Source of the DNA: Ramlibacter ginsenosidimutans
GTDB lineage: Bacteria > Pseudomonadota > Gammaproteobacteria > Burkholderiales > Burkholderiaceae_C
Direction: 5' to 3' (one strand)
NCBI RefSeq assembly: GCF_042678185.1
Contig: NZ_JBHUDQ010000029.1
Length of the DNA: 64,000 nucleotides
Positions 1 through 7,528 of this stretch are shown piece after piece (positions within the stretch are counted from its first letter, which is position 1; each line of letters begins with the position of its first letter). A program made the translations under genes and the position numbers. The notes beneath the pieces are model-generated. The model was not told the origin of the DNA, searched no databases, and was given only the letters and a program-made list of their open reading frames with translations.

Positions 1-154
1 CGCTGCGCTCTCGTAACCGCGCTCCGCCGCCCGGACCGGCTTCCAGGCGATGCCCCTGATGCGGGCCTGCACCGCACGCCGCCTGCCGCGACGATGGACA
101 GTCGGGCCCCTGCGGCGAGGAAGACGGGGTCCACTACAACTCCGCGACGGCCCT
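1..154. other. Window edge, no gene assigned
   Basis: I see no convincing coding sequence here. Short open frames exist on both strands but none resembles a protein I recognise, and the left edge cuts whatever lies upstream. A fragment of a gene ending or starting outside the window cannot be excluded. Confidence 0.4.
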
Positions 155-241
155 CGTAGGCTGGCGGTGAGCACCGCGAACCCCAGCGATCCAGCGTGGC
201 GCAGCGAGCTGGGGTTCGCCTGCGGCTCACCACCAGCCTAC
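155..241 (+). repeat. Dispersed palindromic repeat, copy 1
   Basis: This is one of five copies of an element of about 85 bases. The outer arms are CGTAGGCTGGCGGTGAGC and its complement, and the inner arms are GCGAACCCCAGC and GCTGGGGTTCGC around a loop of about 20 bases. The linker between inner and outer arm is CTGCG on the right side, which sets the plus orientation. The element is noncoding and could form a long hairpin. It resembles REP-type elements; no RAYT transposase is present in the window. Confidence 0.85.
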
Positions 242-315
242 TTTCTATTTCGACGCCCGTAACAGCGTGCCCCGCAACTTGCAGGGGGCACATCGGTGTA
301 CACCGCCGCACTACA

Positions 316-422
316 GGACCAGGGCGGGGCAGCCCGTCTGGGCGAAATAAAGGAGGAGGAGTGGGCTTGCCAAAGCCCGCTCCGGGGGACATTCGCCCAG
401 GCGGGCTGCCCCGTCCTGGTCC
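316..422. repeat. Long near-perfect inverted repeat (hairpin)
   Basis: Two arms of about 31 bases, 316-346 and 392-422, are complementary with two mismatches. They enclose about 45 bases that contain a smaller hairpin (GTGGGCTT/AAAGCCCGC at about 361-380). A shorter stem, 267-273 paired with 285-291, lies just upstream. The sequence is seen once in this window. It has no T-run, so it is not a standard intrinsic terminator, and it may be a solitary member of another REP-like family. Confidence 0.75.
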
Positions 423-550
423 GGACCCAAGGGCCGCAGCCACGCGACCCCCCGCGCGAAAGACATTCGCCGTACCGCATTGCCTCCTACCGGCCAAGCC
501 ACGGCCGCGCTGCGCTTCCCGAAACCCGTCGAATATTTCTCCACCCCGCT

Positions 551-576
551 GTAACCCCGCGCGCCGCCGCACCGAA
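551..576 (+). promoter_or_regulatory. Putative ECF-sigma promoter of the bufferin operon
   Basis: GTAACC at 551-556 is followed after exactly 16 bases by CGAA at 573-576. As I recall, this equals the GTAACC-N16-CGAA consensus reported for Caulobacter sigma-F (an ECF factor) promoters, which drive operons of the same DUF2282-DUF692-DUF2063 type. Transcription would start near 583 and leave a leader of roughly 45 bases before the bufA1 start codon. No ECF sigma or anti-sigma gene is visible in the window. The match is seen directly; its use is inferred. Confidence 0.6.
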
Positions 577-628
577 TGGAATGGCACGGACTCAATGGTG
601 AGGCCGTTCCCATGAAAGAGGTGACACG

Positions 629-943
629 ATGGAACGTCGATTGCTGGCCGGTTCGGCCTTGTCTGCTGCCCTGGGCCTGATGCTCGCTTCGGCCGGTCTG
701 CCCGCGCAGGCCCAGGCCGACATGAGCAAGACGCCGCAGGTGGTGAAGGACAACATGATGCGCGCGCAGGCCAACAAGCTGGAGAAGTGCTACGGCATCA
801 ACGCCGTCGCCAAGAACGACTGCGCCGAGGGCGCGCATTCCTGCGCGGGCCAGTCCACGCAGGCACGCGACGGCAAATCGTTCGTGCTGCTGCCCGCGGG
901 CGACTGCGGCAAGATCGCCGGCGGCAAGCTGATGGCGAGCTGA
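629..943 (+). CDS. bufA1: BufA1-type periplasmic bufferin (DUF2282)
   Basis: A 104-residue precursor with a signal peptide (basic start, hydrophobic residues 6-24, Ala-Gln-Ala cleavage region near 28-30) and a short mature part with four cysteines, C54, C65, C72 and C93, in the settings EKCYG, NDCA, HSCAG and GDCGK. This is the DUF2282 pattern. Family members are ribosomally made peptides whose cysteines are modified by a DUF692 enzyme and then bind copper or other thiophilic metals in the periplasm. The ribosome site AAAGAGG lies about six bases before ATG. It is the first gene of a four-gene operon. Confidence 0.9.
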   Translation: MERRLLAGSALSAALGLMLASAGLPAQAQADMSKTPQVVKDNMMRAQANKLEKCYGINAVAKNDCAEGAHSCAGQSTQARDGKSFVLLPAGDCGKIAGGKLMAS

Positions 944-954
944 GCGTCGAGCCC

Positions 955-1809
955 ATGCCTGCAGCCACCGCGAGCGTGCCTGCCGCGGCGGGGATCGGCC
1001 TGCGTTTCCAGCACCACCAGCGGGTGCTGGAGACGCGGCCGGCCATCGCCTGGCTCGAAGTGCACACGGAGAACTACCTGCGCGGCGGCCCATCGGCCCG
1101 CACGCTCGACGCGGTGCGCCGCGACTATCCGCTATCGCTGCATGGAGTCGGGCTGTCCCTCGGGAGCGCCGACGGAGTCGATCGCGCGCACCTGCTGCGT
1201 GTGCAGCAAGCCGTGCGACGGTTCGAGCCCGGCCTCGTGTCGGAGCACCTGTCGTGGAGCGCCGTGGGCGGCCACCACCTGCCCGACCTGCTGCCCTTGC
1301 CGATGACGCAGGAAGCCCTGGCGGTCGTCTGCAGGCACGTCGATGCGGTGCAGGTTGCGCTGGGCCGCCGCATCCTGGTGGAGAACCCCTCCAGCTACAT
1401 CCAGTACGCGCACTCCACGATCCCGGAGTGCGAGTTCCTCGCCGCGCTGGCGCAGCGCACCGGCTGCGGCATCCTGTGCGACGTCAACAACATCTTCGTC
1501 AGCGCCTGCAACCACGGCTGGGATGCGCACGCTTACCTGGACGCGTTGCAGCGCGATGCCGTCGGCGAGATCCATCTCGCCGGCCACGCGGTGCGCCGGC
1601 TCGAGAGCGGCGGCACGCTGCGCATCGACGACCACGGCTCGCGCGTCGCGCCCGAGGTGTGGCGCCTGTACGAGCAGGCGCTGGACCGGTTCGGTCCCCT
1701 GCCCACGCTGGTGGAGTGGGACAACGACATCCCCGCGCTGGAAGTCCTGCTCGCCGAGGCGCGCACGGCGTCGGCCGTCATGGAGGCGCACCTTGCCTGC
1801 CCTGCTTGA
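955..1809 (+). CDS. bufB: BufB, DUF692/MNIO multinuclear iron oxidase
   Basis: About 284 residues with the DUF692 TIM-barrel signature from end to end: HGVGLSLG, SEHLSW, VENPSSY, CDVNNIFVSA, IHLAGH, DDHG and VEWDNDIP, which supply the His, Asp, Asn and Glu ligands of the iron centre. MNIO enzymes oxidise cysteines of a partner peptide into heterocycles; the partner here is BufA1, 11 bases upstream. I chose the ATG at 955 because the family start (GIGLRFQHHQ) follows closely and the upstream reading frame overlaps bufA1. The 3' end overlaps bufC by 17 bases. Confidence 0.92.
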   Translation: MPAATASVPAAAGIGLRFQHHQRVLETRPAIAWLEVHTENYLRGGPSARTLDAVRRDYPLSLHGVGLSLGSADGVDRAHLLRVQQAVRRFEPGLVSEHLSWSAVGGHHLPDLLPLPMTQEALAVVCRHVDAVQVALGRRILVENPSSYIQYAHSTIPECEFLAALAQRTGCGILCDVNNIFVSACNHGWDAHAYLDALQRDAVGEIHLAGHAVRRLESGGTLRIDDHGSRVAPEVWRLYEQALDRFGPLPTLVEWDNDIPALEVLLAEARTASAVMEAHLACPA

Positions 1810-2581
1810 ACTGCAGCACGCGATGCACGCGCGGCTCGCCGGCGTTAGCAACGACGACGCGCCAGCATGGATCCAGGCGCCGGCCGCGGAAGTCGCGGAG
1901 CGCCTGGCCGTGTACCGGGGCACCGTGCTGGACACGCTGGTTCGCGCGCTGCGGCTGTCCCATCCCACGGTGCACCGACTGGTCGGCGACGCCTTCTTCC
2001 ACGGCGCGGGGCGCCTGTTCGCGCAGCAGCACCTGCCCGCCAGTGCGGACCTCGATCGCTACGGCGACGGCTTTTCGCAGTTCCTGCAGGACTTCGCACC
2101 GTGCGCCACGCTCACCTATGTGCCCGACGTCGCGCGTCTCGACCGGGCCGTCCACCGCGCGCTGCACGCGGAGGACGCCGAGCCCCTTGCTTTCGGCGCT
2201 CTTGCGGCCGCCGCTGCGAGCACCGATCCGGACCGGCTTCGCTTCGTCGCGCATCCATCCGTGTCCTTGCTGTGCTCGCCGTTCCCGGTCGATGCGATCT
2301 GGCGCGCCGTGCTGCAGCAGGACGATGACGCGATGGCGGCGGTCGACCTGGACAGCGGCCCCGTGCACCTGATCGTCGAGCGGGTCGCCGGCAGCGTCGA
2401 GGTCACGCGGATCGCAGCCAGCGAGTGGCCGGCGTCGCAGTGCCTGCTGCAGGGGCGCCCGCTCGCCGAACTGCTCGACGCGCCGGGAGCCATCGACATT
2501 CCGGACCTGCTGGCCCGGCACTTCCGCGCGGGGCGCCTGGTCGCCTTCGCGACCCATCCACCCGAAGGAGATTCCCCATGA
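1793..2581 (+). CDS. bufC: BufC, DUF2063 partner protein
   Basis: A 262-residue protein of the DUF2063 family (HvfC/BufC N-terminal, formerly called putative DNA-binding), the usual partner of DUF692 enzymes. The N-terminal helical part contains ERLAVYRG and LRLSHPTVHRLVGDAFF, typical of the family; the C-terminal half (VHLIVERVAGSVEV) looks like a beta-rich recognition domain. It probably presents the BufA1 precursor to BufB. The start is TTG at 1793, with GGAGG six bases upstream inside bufB; the next ATG (1823) would remove conserved N-terminal residues. It shares ATGA with the next gene. Confidence 0.85.
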   Translation: MPALLELQHAMHARLAGVSNDDAPAWIQAPAAEVAERLAVYRGTVLDTLVRALRLSHPTVHRLVGDAFFHGAGRLFAQQHLPASADLDRYGDGFSQFLQDFAPCATLTYVPDVARLDRAVHRALHAEDAEPLAFGALAAAAASTDPDRLRFVAHPSVSLLCSPFPVDAIWRAVLQQDDDAMAAVDLDSGPVHLIVERVAGSVEVTRIAASEWPASQCLLQGRPLAELLDAPGAIDIPDLLARHFRAGRLVAFATHPPEGDSP

Positions 2582-3066
2582 CCGACTTGCTGGTTCGCAT
2601 CCGTGCCGCCCTGGAGCGTGTGTCCTATTCCGTGCTCGCCTTGCCGCTGCGCTTCGCCGTGGCCACGATCTTCTGGAATTCCGCCATGACCAAGCTGGCG
2701 AACTGGGCCACGGCGGTGGCCTTGTTCACCGACGAATACCACGTGCCGGTGCTGCCGCCGGAACTGGCGGCGTACCTGGCCGTGAGCATCGAGTTGGCGA
2801 CCCCCGTGCTGCTCGTGCTGGGCCTGCTCACGCGGCCGGCGGCCGTGGTGCTGCTGGGAATGACGACGGTGATCGAGGTGTTCGTCTATCCGCAGGCCTG
2901 GCCGACCCACCTGCAATGGGCCGCGATGCTGCTGGTGCTGCTGTGCCGCGGGCCGGGCGCGCTGTCGCTCGACGCGTGGCTGTGGCGGCGTTGGGGCCCC
3001 GATGGCCGGCGCGTCGACGCCGCGGTCCGCGACCGCGCCGAACTGCCTCGGCCGGGTCCGGCCTGA
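2578..3066 (+). CDS. DoxX family membrane protein of the bufferin operon
   Basis: A 162-residue, four-helix membrane protein of the DoxX family (RFAVATIFWNSAMTKL; LATPVLLVLGLLTRPAAV). DoxX genes commonly close DUF2282-DUF692-DUF2063 operons, for example gigT in the gold-induced gigPABT cluster of Cupriavidus. A role in electron transfer or in maturing the metal-binding peptide is plausible but unproven. GAAGGAG precedes the ATG, which overlaps the bufC stop by four bases. The C-terminal 30 residues are polar and charged. The gene ends 14 bases before the convergent cytochrome c gene. Confidence 0.85.
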   Translation: MTDLLVRIRAALERVSYSVLALPLRFAVATIFWNSAMTKLANWATAVALFTDEYHVPVLPPELAAYLAVSIELATPVLLVLGLLTRPAAVVLLGMTTVIEVFVYPQAWPTHLQWAAMLLVLLCRGPGALSLDAWLWRRWGPDGRRVDAAVRDRAELPRPGPA

Positions 3067-3080
3067 GGGTGGCTGCGCCT

Positions 3081-3491
3081 TCAGCGCAAGGTGTAGAGAT
3101 AGCTTGCGATATCGCGCGCCTGCGCCTCGGTGATGCCCATCTCGGGCATCGCGTTGCCGGGCACGACGCTCTGCGGGTGCTGCACCCAGTGCACCATGTT
3201 CTCCGGCGTGTTGCGCAGCACGCCGGCGATGAAGATGCGGTCACCGATGCGCGTGAGCGGTGGCCCGACGTTGCCGTCCGCGCCGGCGATCCCCGGAATC
3301 GTGTGGCAGCCCGCGCAGCCCATGCGCGAGATCAGCGCTTGCCCGCGCTGCGGGTCGCCGCCCGGCACATTCCAGGCCGGGCGTCCCAGCGCCTGCGGCA
3401 CCTTGGGGAGCGGCAGCCAGCCGTCGGCATGGCTCGCAGGCGCAGTGGCGCACAGCAGTGCCGCGGCACACCAGGCAGCGAGCGTCTTCAT
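3081..3491 (-). CDS. Small periplasmic cytochrome c
   Basis: A 136-residue class I cytochrome c with a signal peptide (MKTLAAWCAAALLCATAPASHA), one heme motif CAGCH near residue 59, and a C-terminal MPEMGI supplying the probable axial methionine before a final helix (IASYLYTLR). It is the last gene of the seven-gene PQQ dehydrogenase-oxidase operon; its ATG overlaps the preceding stop codon (ATGA). It may carry electrons between the dehydrogenase and the oxidase or be an extra subunit. The substrate-side partner is inferred from position only. Confidence 0.88.
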   Translation of the reverse strand: MKTLAAWCAAALLCATAPASHADGWLPLPKVPQALGRPAWNVPGGDPQRGQALISRMGCAGCHTIPGIAGADGNVGPPLTRIGDRIFIAGVLRNTPENMVHWVQHPQSVVPGNAMPEMGITEAQARDIASYLYTLR

Positions 3492-3934
3492 GTTCCGCAC
3501 CAGGGAACGGTGAGGTGGCTCAGGATCGCATAGATGCTGGCCACCAGCACGATGCCGCTCGTGAGCATCCCGGACATCGCCATGAAGCGCGTGCGGCCGT
3601 CGCCACTTTCGAGCAGGTGATGGCCGCCGCCGGGTTTCTCGCCAGCTGTCCGCCGCCAGTTGAGCCAGCCGACGAAACCGCCCGCCACTGCGACCACGAG
3701 CACCACCAGGTCGCAGCCGACCACCCACGGCAGGACGTCCAGGCGCGGCTCCTGCAAGGGCATGTCGCTGGGGTAGCAGGCCTGGCTGGTCAGGATGTTG
3801 GCCAGCGTGAGCTGGACGAACCAGACCGCGGGCGGAAGCGCAAGGCAGACCCACATCCACCAGCGACCCACCTCATGGCGTTGCGGCGCCGGGTGCGGGT
3901 GCGCGGTGCCGGGCTGGCGCGTGTCCGTGTTCAT
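3488..3934 (-). CDS. Three-helix membrane protein of the oxidase operon
   Basis: A 148-residue protein of unknown function. The His/Pro-rich cytoplasmic start is followed by three hydrophobic segments, roughly residues 27-50, 68-92 and 115-140; PPAVWFVQLTLAN and GWLNWRR are the most distinctive stretches. It starts four bases inside the end of the subunit III gene and ends four bases inside the start of the cytochrome c gene, so it is almost certainly translated with them. It may be an assembly or accessory subunit of the oxidase. I do not recognise a named family. Confidence 0.75.
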   Translation of the reverse strand: MNTDTRQPGTAHPHPAPQRHEVGRWWMWVCLALPPAVWFVQLTLANILTSQACYPSDMPLQEPRLDVLPWVVGCDLVVLVVAVAGGFVGWLNWRRTAGEKPGGGHHLLESGDGRTRFMAMSGMLTSGIVLVASIYAILSHLTVPWCGT

Positions 3935-4545
3935 CTCTGCACCCCGAGATAGGGCGAGAGGTAGATCGTCGCGAACACGGCGAGCCACACCGCGGTCACG
4001 AAGTGCCAGTACACCGCGCCGATCGACACCGCCGAATGCCGCCGCACGTCGAAGTAGCCGAGCAGCGCCCAGACCAGCAGGAACAGCAGCATCCCGAGGC
4101 CCACCAGCACGTGCGCCATGTGGAAGCCGGTGATGGTGAAGTAGAGCGAGCCGTAGGCGTTCGACGCGGGCGTGAAGCTCTTGTGCTTCCACTCGAGCAC
4201 CTGCAGCGCGAGGAAGACGACGCCCAGCACGATCGTGAGCAGCAGGCCGAGGCGCAGCTTGCCCTGCTCGCCCCGGCGCAGGCCCCGCTCGCCCCACCAC
4301 ACCGTGCCGCTGGCCAGCAGCAGGATGATCGTGTCGGGCAGGGCGATGGTGAGCTTGGGCGCGCCGCCCGCGGGCCAGGGCGCGTGCGCCTGCGCCGCGA
4401 CGTAGAAGTAGCTGAAGAGCAGGTAGCCGAAGAGTGCGGCTTCGGTGAGGACCACGCTCCACATGCCCCACCACCCGGACGACAGCCGGCCGCGGCTGCC
4501 CACCGGCAGCGGCTGCTGCAGGTCCATCGTGTCATGCACGCTCAT
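3931..4545 (-). CDS. coxC: Cytochrome c oxidase subunit III
   Basis: A 204-residue member of the heme-copper oxidase subunit III family: GMWSVVLTEAALFGYLLFSYFYV in the first helix, then LALQVLEWKH and ITGFHMAHVLVG with the conserved helix-buried Glu and His, and YWHFVTAVWLAVFATIYL at the end. It has the short five-helix form without the two extra N-terminal helices. I start it at the ATG at 4545, which has GGAG eight bases upstream and overlaps the coxA stop region by 14 bases; an ATG 20 codons earlier would lie deeper inside coxA. Confidence 0.93.
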   Translation of the reverse strand: MSVHDTMDLQQPLPVGSRGRLSSGWWGMWSVVLTEAALFGYLLFSYFYVAAQAHAPWPAGGAPKLTIALPDTIILLLASGTVWWGERGLRRGEQGKLRLGLLLTIVLGVVFLALQVLEWKHKSFTPASNAYGSLYFTITGFHMAHVLVGLGMLLFLLVWALLGYFDVRRHSAVSIGAVYWHFVTAVWLAVFATIYLSPYLGVQR

Positions 4546-6496
4546 GTTCGAACTCCGCGGTCTGGCCCAGTTGTTCCTCGGGCCAGAGCCACACGATGGT
4601 GGCAATGGCCGTGATGACGGCGCTCGCGCCGGCGAAGGTCCACGAGTGCAGCAGCAGTCCCGCGAACAGGGCGCTCAGGCCCAGCGTGAGGATCAGGGGC
4701 GCCGGCGAGTCGCCGGGCATGCGCAGGATCACGTCTGGCTCCGCATCGAGCACGGTCGTGCCGATGGTCTCCCGTCCATGATCGAGCAGCATGCCCTCGG
4801 CGAGGCGGGTGCGCTTGGGCGTGTCGTCCATGCGGTCTTCCCACAAGGGATTGCGGCTCGCCACGCTGGGGATCACCGCGAAGTTGTAGGGCGGCGGCGG
4901 CGACGACGTGGACCACTCCAGCGAGGCGCCATCCCAGGGGTTCGGGCCCGCCGGCAGGCCGCGCTTCAGGCTGTACACGATGTTGATGAGGAACAGCAGC
5001 ACGCCGATGGCGAACAGCCAGGAGCCCAGCGAGATCACCAGGTTCAGCGTGCTCCAGCCCATGCCCGCCGGATAGGTATAGATGCGGCGCGGCATCCCGA
5101 GCAGGCCGGCGATGTGCATCGGGAAGAAGCCCACGTTGAAGCCGATGAACATCACCCAGAAGTTCCACTTGCCCAGGCGCTCGCTCATCATGCGGCCGGT
5201 CATCTTCGGGAACCAGTAGTAGGTGCCGCCGACGACCGCGAAGACGTTGATGCCGATGATCACGTAGTGCAGGTGCGCCACGACGAAGTACGTGTCGGTG
5301 AGCTGCCGGTCCACGGGCACGGCTGCGGTCATGAAGCCCGAGAGCCCGCCGATCACGAACAGCAGGATGAAGCCGGCGAAGAACAGGAAGGGCGTGCGGA
5401 ACACCGGCCGGCCGGTCCAGATGGTCGCGAGCCACGAGAACACGGCCACCGCACTCGGGATCACGATGGCGAAACTTGCCGCGCTGAAGAACGAGAGCGA
5501 CACGGGCGGCAGCCCGGTGGCGAACATGTGGTGCACCCAGACGCCGAGGCCGAGCACCATCGTCGTGACCGTGGCGAGCGCCACCGGCGTGTAGCCCACC
5601 AGCGGCCGCCGGCAGAAGGTGGGCAGGCCGTCGGAGACGATCCCCATCGCCGGCAGCACGATCGCGTACACCCAGGGGTGGCCGAACATCCAGAACAGGT
5701 GCTGCCAGAGCAGCGGCTGGCCGCCGCCGTTGACGTCGAAGAAATGCATGCCGAACTGCCGGTCCAGCCACAGCATGAAGAACGCGAGGCTCACCGCGGG
5801 CACCGCCAGCAGGTTGCCGACCGACGCCGTGATCGTGCCCCACACCAGGATCGGCACGCGGTTGATCGACATGCCCGGCGCGCGCGTGCGGAACAGCGTG
5901 ACGACGAAGTTCACGGAGCCGACGGTGGTGGAGATGCCCAGCAGCACCATGCCCAGCGCGTAGACGTCGATGTTGATGCCGGGGTCGAACACCTTCCCCG
6001 AATACGGCACGTAGTTGAACCAGCCCGCGTCCGGCGCGCGGCCGATCAGGAAGCTGGAGTACAGGTAGATGCCCGACGCCACGTACACCCAGTACGAAAG
6101 CGCATTGAGGCGCGGGAAGGCCATGTCGCGCGAACCGAGGATCAGCGGCCACAGGTAGTTGCTGAAGCCGGAGAGCACGGGCAGGGCGTACAGGAAGATC
6201 ATGGTCACGCCGTGCATCGTGAACAGCTGGTTGTACGCCTCGGGCGCGAGCACGTGGCCGTTCGGCTGCGCGAGCTGCAGCCGGATCACGGCCGCCTCCA
6301 GTCCGCCGAGCAGCAGGAACACGAAGGAGGTGACCAGGTAGCGCAGCCCGATTTCCTTGTGGTCCACGGAGCAGAGGGCGCCCCAGAATCCCGGGCGCGT
6401 TTCCCAGATCCCGCGCAGCCGCTCGTGCAGGCCGGGGTCGTCGGCTGCGCGGGTGATCACCGGGCGGCGCAAATGGGCGATGGCAGTGCTGTCCAC
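4532..6496 (-). CDS. coxA: Cytochrome c oxidase subunit I, proton-channel variant
   Basis: A 654-residue heme-copper oxidase core subunit with a C-terminal extension of two helices. Metal ligands are intact: H95 and H410 (low-spin heme), H273, H322 and H323 (CuB), H408 (high-spin heme), and Y277 for the His-Tyr crosslink. D124 and N131 of the D-channel entry remain. However the canonical HPEVY reads HPWVY (Trp275 replaces the key Glu), the K-channel PTGIK reads PSAVA (Ala351 replaces Lys), N140 of the NN pair is Ala132, and the HD pair near the Mg site is T400-D401. Start is GTG with GAGGAG five bases upstream, 12 bases after coxB. Confidence 0.93.
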   Translation of the reverse strand: MDSTAIAHLRRPVITRAADDPGLHERLRGIWETRPGFWGALCSVDHKEIGLRYLVTSFVFLLLGGLEAAVIRLQLAQPNGHVLAPEAYNQLFTMHGVTMIFLYALPVLSGFSNYLWPLILGSRDMAFPRLNALSYWVYVASGIYLYSSFLIGRAPDAGWFNYVPYSGKVFDPGINIDVYALGMVLLGISTTVGSVNFVVTLFRTRAPGMSINRVPILVWGTITASVGNLLAVPAVSLAFFMLWLDRQFGMHFFDVNGGGQPLLWQHLFWMFGHPWVYAIVLPAMGIVSDGLPTFCRRPLVGYTPVALATVTTMVLGLGVWVHHMFATGLPPVSLSFFSAASFAIVIPSAVAVFSWLATIWTGRPVFRTPFLFFAGFILLFVIGGLSGFMTAAVPVDRQLTDTYFVVAHLHYVIIGINVFAVVGGTYYWFPKMTGRMMSERLGKWNFWVMFIGFNVGFFPMHIAGLLGMPRRIYTYPAGMGWSTLNLVISLGSWLFAIGVLLFLINIVYSLKRGLPAGPNPWDGASLEWSTSSPPPPYNFAVIPSVASRNPLWEDRMDDTPKRTRLAEGMLLDHGRETIGTTVLDAEPDVILRMPGDSPAPLILTLGLSALFAGLLLHSWTFAGASAVITAIATIVWLWPEEQLGQTAEFEHERA

Positions 6497-6508
6497 GGGG
6501 CTCCTCGT

Positions 6509-7528
6509 CTAGCGCAGGGTCTGCAGGTAGGCGACCACTTGCTGCAGTTCCGCCGGCGTGATCGATGGGGCAGGCATGCGCGTGCCCGGCTTGATGGATT
6601 GCGGGTTGGAAATCCACGCGGCCAGGTTGCCCGGCGTGTTCGGCAGCGCGCCCGCGGCCACGGTGCTGCGCTCCATCAGGTGCGTCAGGTCGGGGCCGAG
6701 GATGCCCCCCGCGTCCGTGCCGCGCACCGTGTGGCAGGCGCCGCAACGGCTCACGAACAGCCGCTCGGCGTTCTCGCCCGGGCTGCCCGGTGCCGGCGCG
6801 GCTGCGGGTTGCAGTTGCCGGTCGCGCCAGGTCGCGAAGTCCTCCGGACGCTGCGCCACCACCAGCATCGCCATGTGCGCGTGCTGCGCGCCGCAGAACT
6901 CGCCGCACTGGCCTCGGTAGGTGCCGGGCTGCGACGCCTGCAGCCAGAGCTCGTTGGTGTGGCCGGGGATCATGTCGATCTTGCCGGACAACTGCGGGAC
7001 CCAGAACGAGTGGATCACGTCCTCGCTGGACAACTCCACTTTCACCGGCTGGCCCACGGGGATGTGGATCTCGTTGGCGGTCGTGAACCCACGACTGGGA
7101 TCGCTCGCCTGGTACTCCACGCGCCACCACCACTGGGCGCCGGTGACGTGCAGCTTCATCTGGTCCGCCGCGCCCGGCATGGCGATCGCGCGCAGCGTCA
7201 GCATGGTCCACACGGCGCAGGCCGCGAGCACGACGACGGTGATGCTCACGCCGACGTAGAGCCAGCTCATGCCGCCCGCGTCGCGGCGCACGGCCAGTTC
7301 AAATTCGGGGACGGGCGGGCGCCGGCGCAGGAGGCCGGCGAGCAGCGCGATGGTGACAAGGGCGAACACGACAATCGAAATCACGGCGAGCCCCCAGCCG
7401 AGACGCGTGACTGGATCCCCCGCCGTGCCGAAGGTCTGCACGTACGAAAGAGGCAGCGCCGTGGCCGCGCGCGCACCGGCGGGCAGCAGGGGCAGCGCGA
7501 GGAGCAGGGACTGCGGGATCCGCGTCAT
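6509..7528 (-). CDS. coxB: Cytochrome c oxidase subunit II fused to cytochrome c
   Basis: A 339-residue caa3-type subunit II. A signal segment is followed by two transmembrane helices (about 42-67 and 88-112), then a cupredoxin domain with a complete CuA site (H173, C208, E210, C212, H216, M219 in CGEFCGAQHAHM), a Pro/Ala linker (241-250) and a cytochrome c domain with CGACH at 262-266 and a late Met in GTRMPAPS. Electrons from a periplasmic cytochrome c enter through this heme to CuA. The ATG overlaps the stop of the preceding cytochrome gene. E210 of the Mg site is present although its partner His in subunit I is lost. Confidence 0.94.
   Translation of the reverse strand: MTRIPQSLLLALPLLPAGARAATALPLSYVQTFGTAGDPVTRLGWGLAVISIVVFALVTIALLAGLLRRRPPVPEFELAVRRDAGGMSWLYVGVSITVVVLAACAVWTMLTLRAIAMPGAADQMKLHVTGAQWWWRVEYQASDPSRGFTTANEIHIPVGQPVKVELSSEDVIHSFWVPQLSGKIDMIPGHTNELWLQASQPGTYRGQCGEFCGAQHAHMAMLVVAQRPEDFATWRDRQLQPAAAPAPGSPGENAERLFVSRCGACHTVRGTDAGGILGPDLTHLMERSTVAAGALPNTPGNLAAWISNPQSIKPGTRMPAPSITPAELQQVVAYLQTLR

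Noticed and set aside
50..262. A 70-residue frame at the left edge
   Set aside because: It runs into the palindromic repeat (LAVSTANPSDPAWRS is repeat sequence) and has no family resemblance.
267..291. Small hairpin GTGCCCC/GGGGCAC read as an intrinsic terminator
   Set aside because: It is not followed by a T-run, and no gene end is visible upstream.
311..1093. A 260-residue minus-strand frame opposite bufA1
   Set aside because: It crosses the long inverted repeat and the bufferin gene; the plus strand has the four-cysteine bufferin signature.
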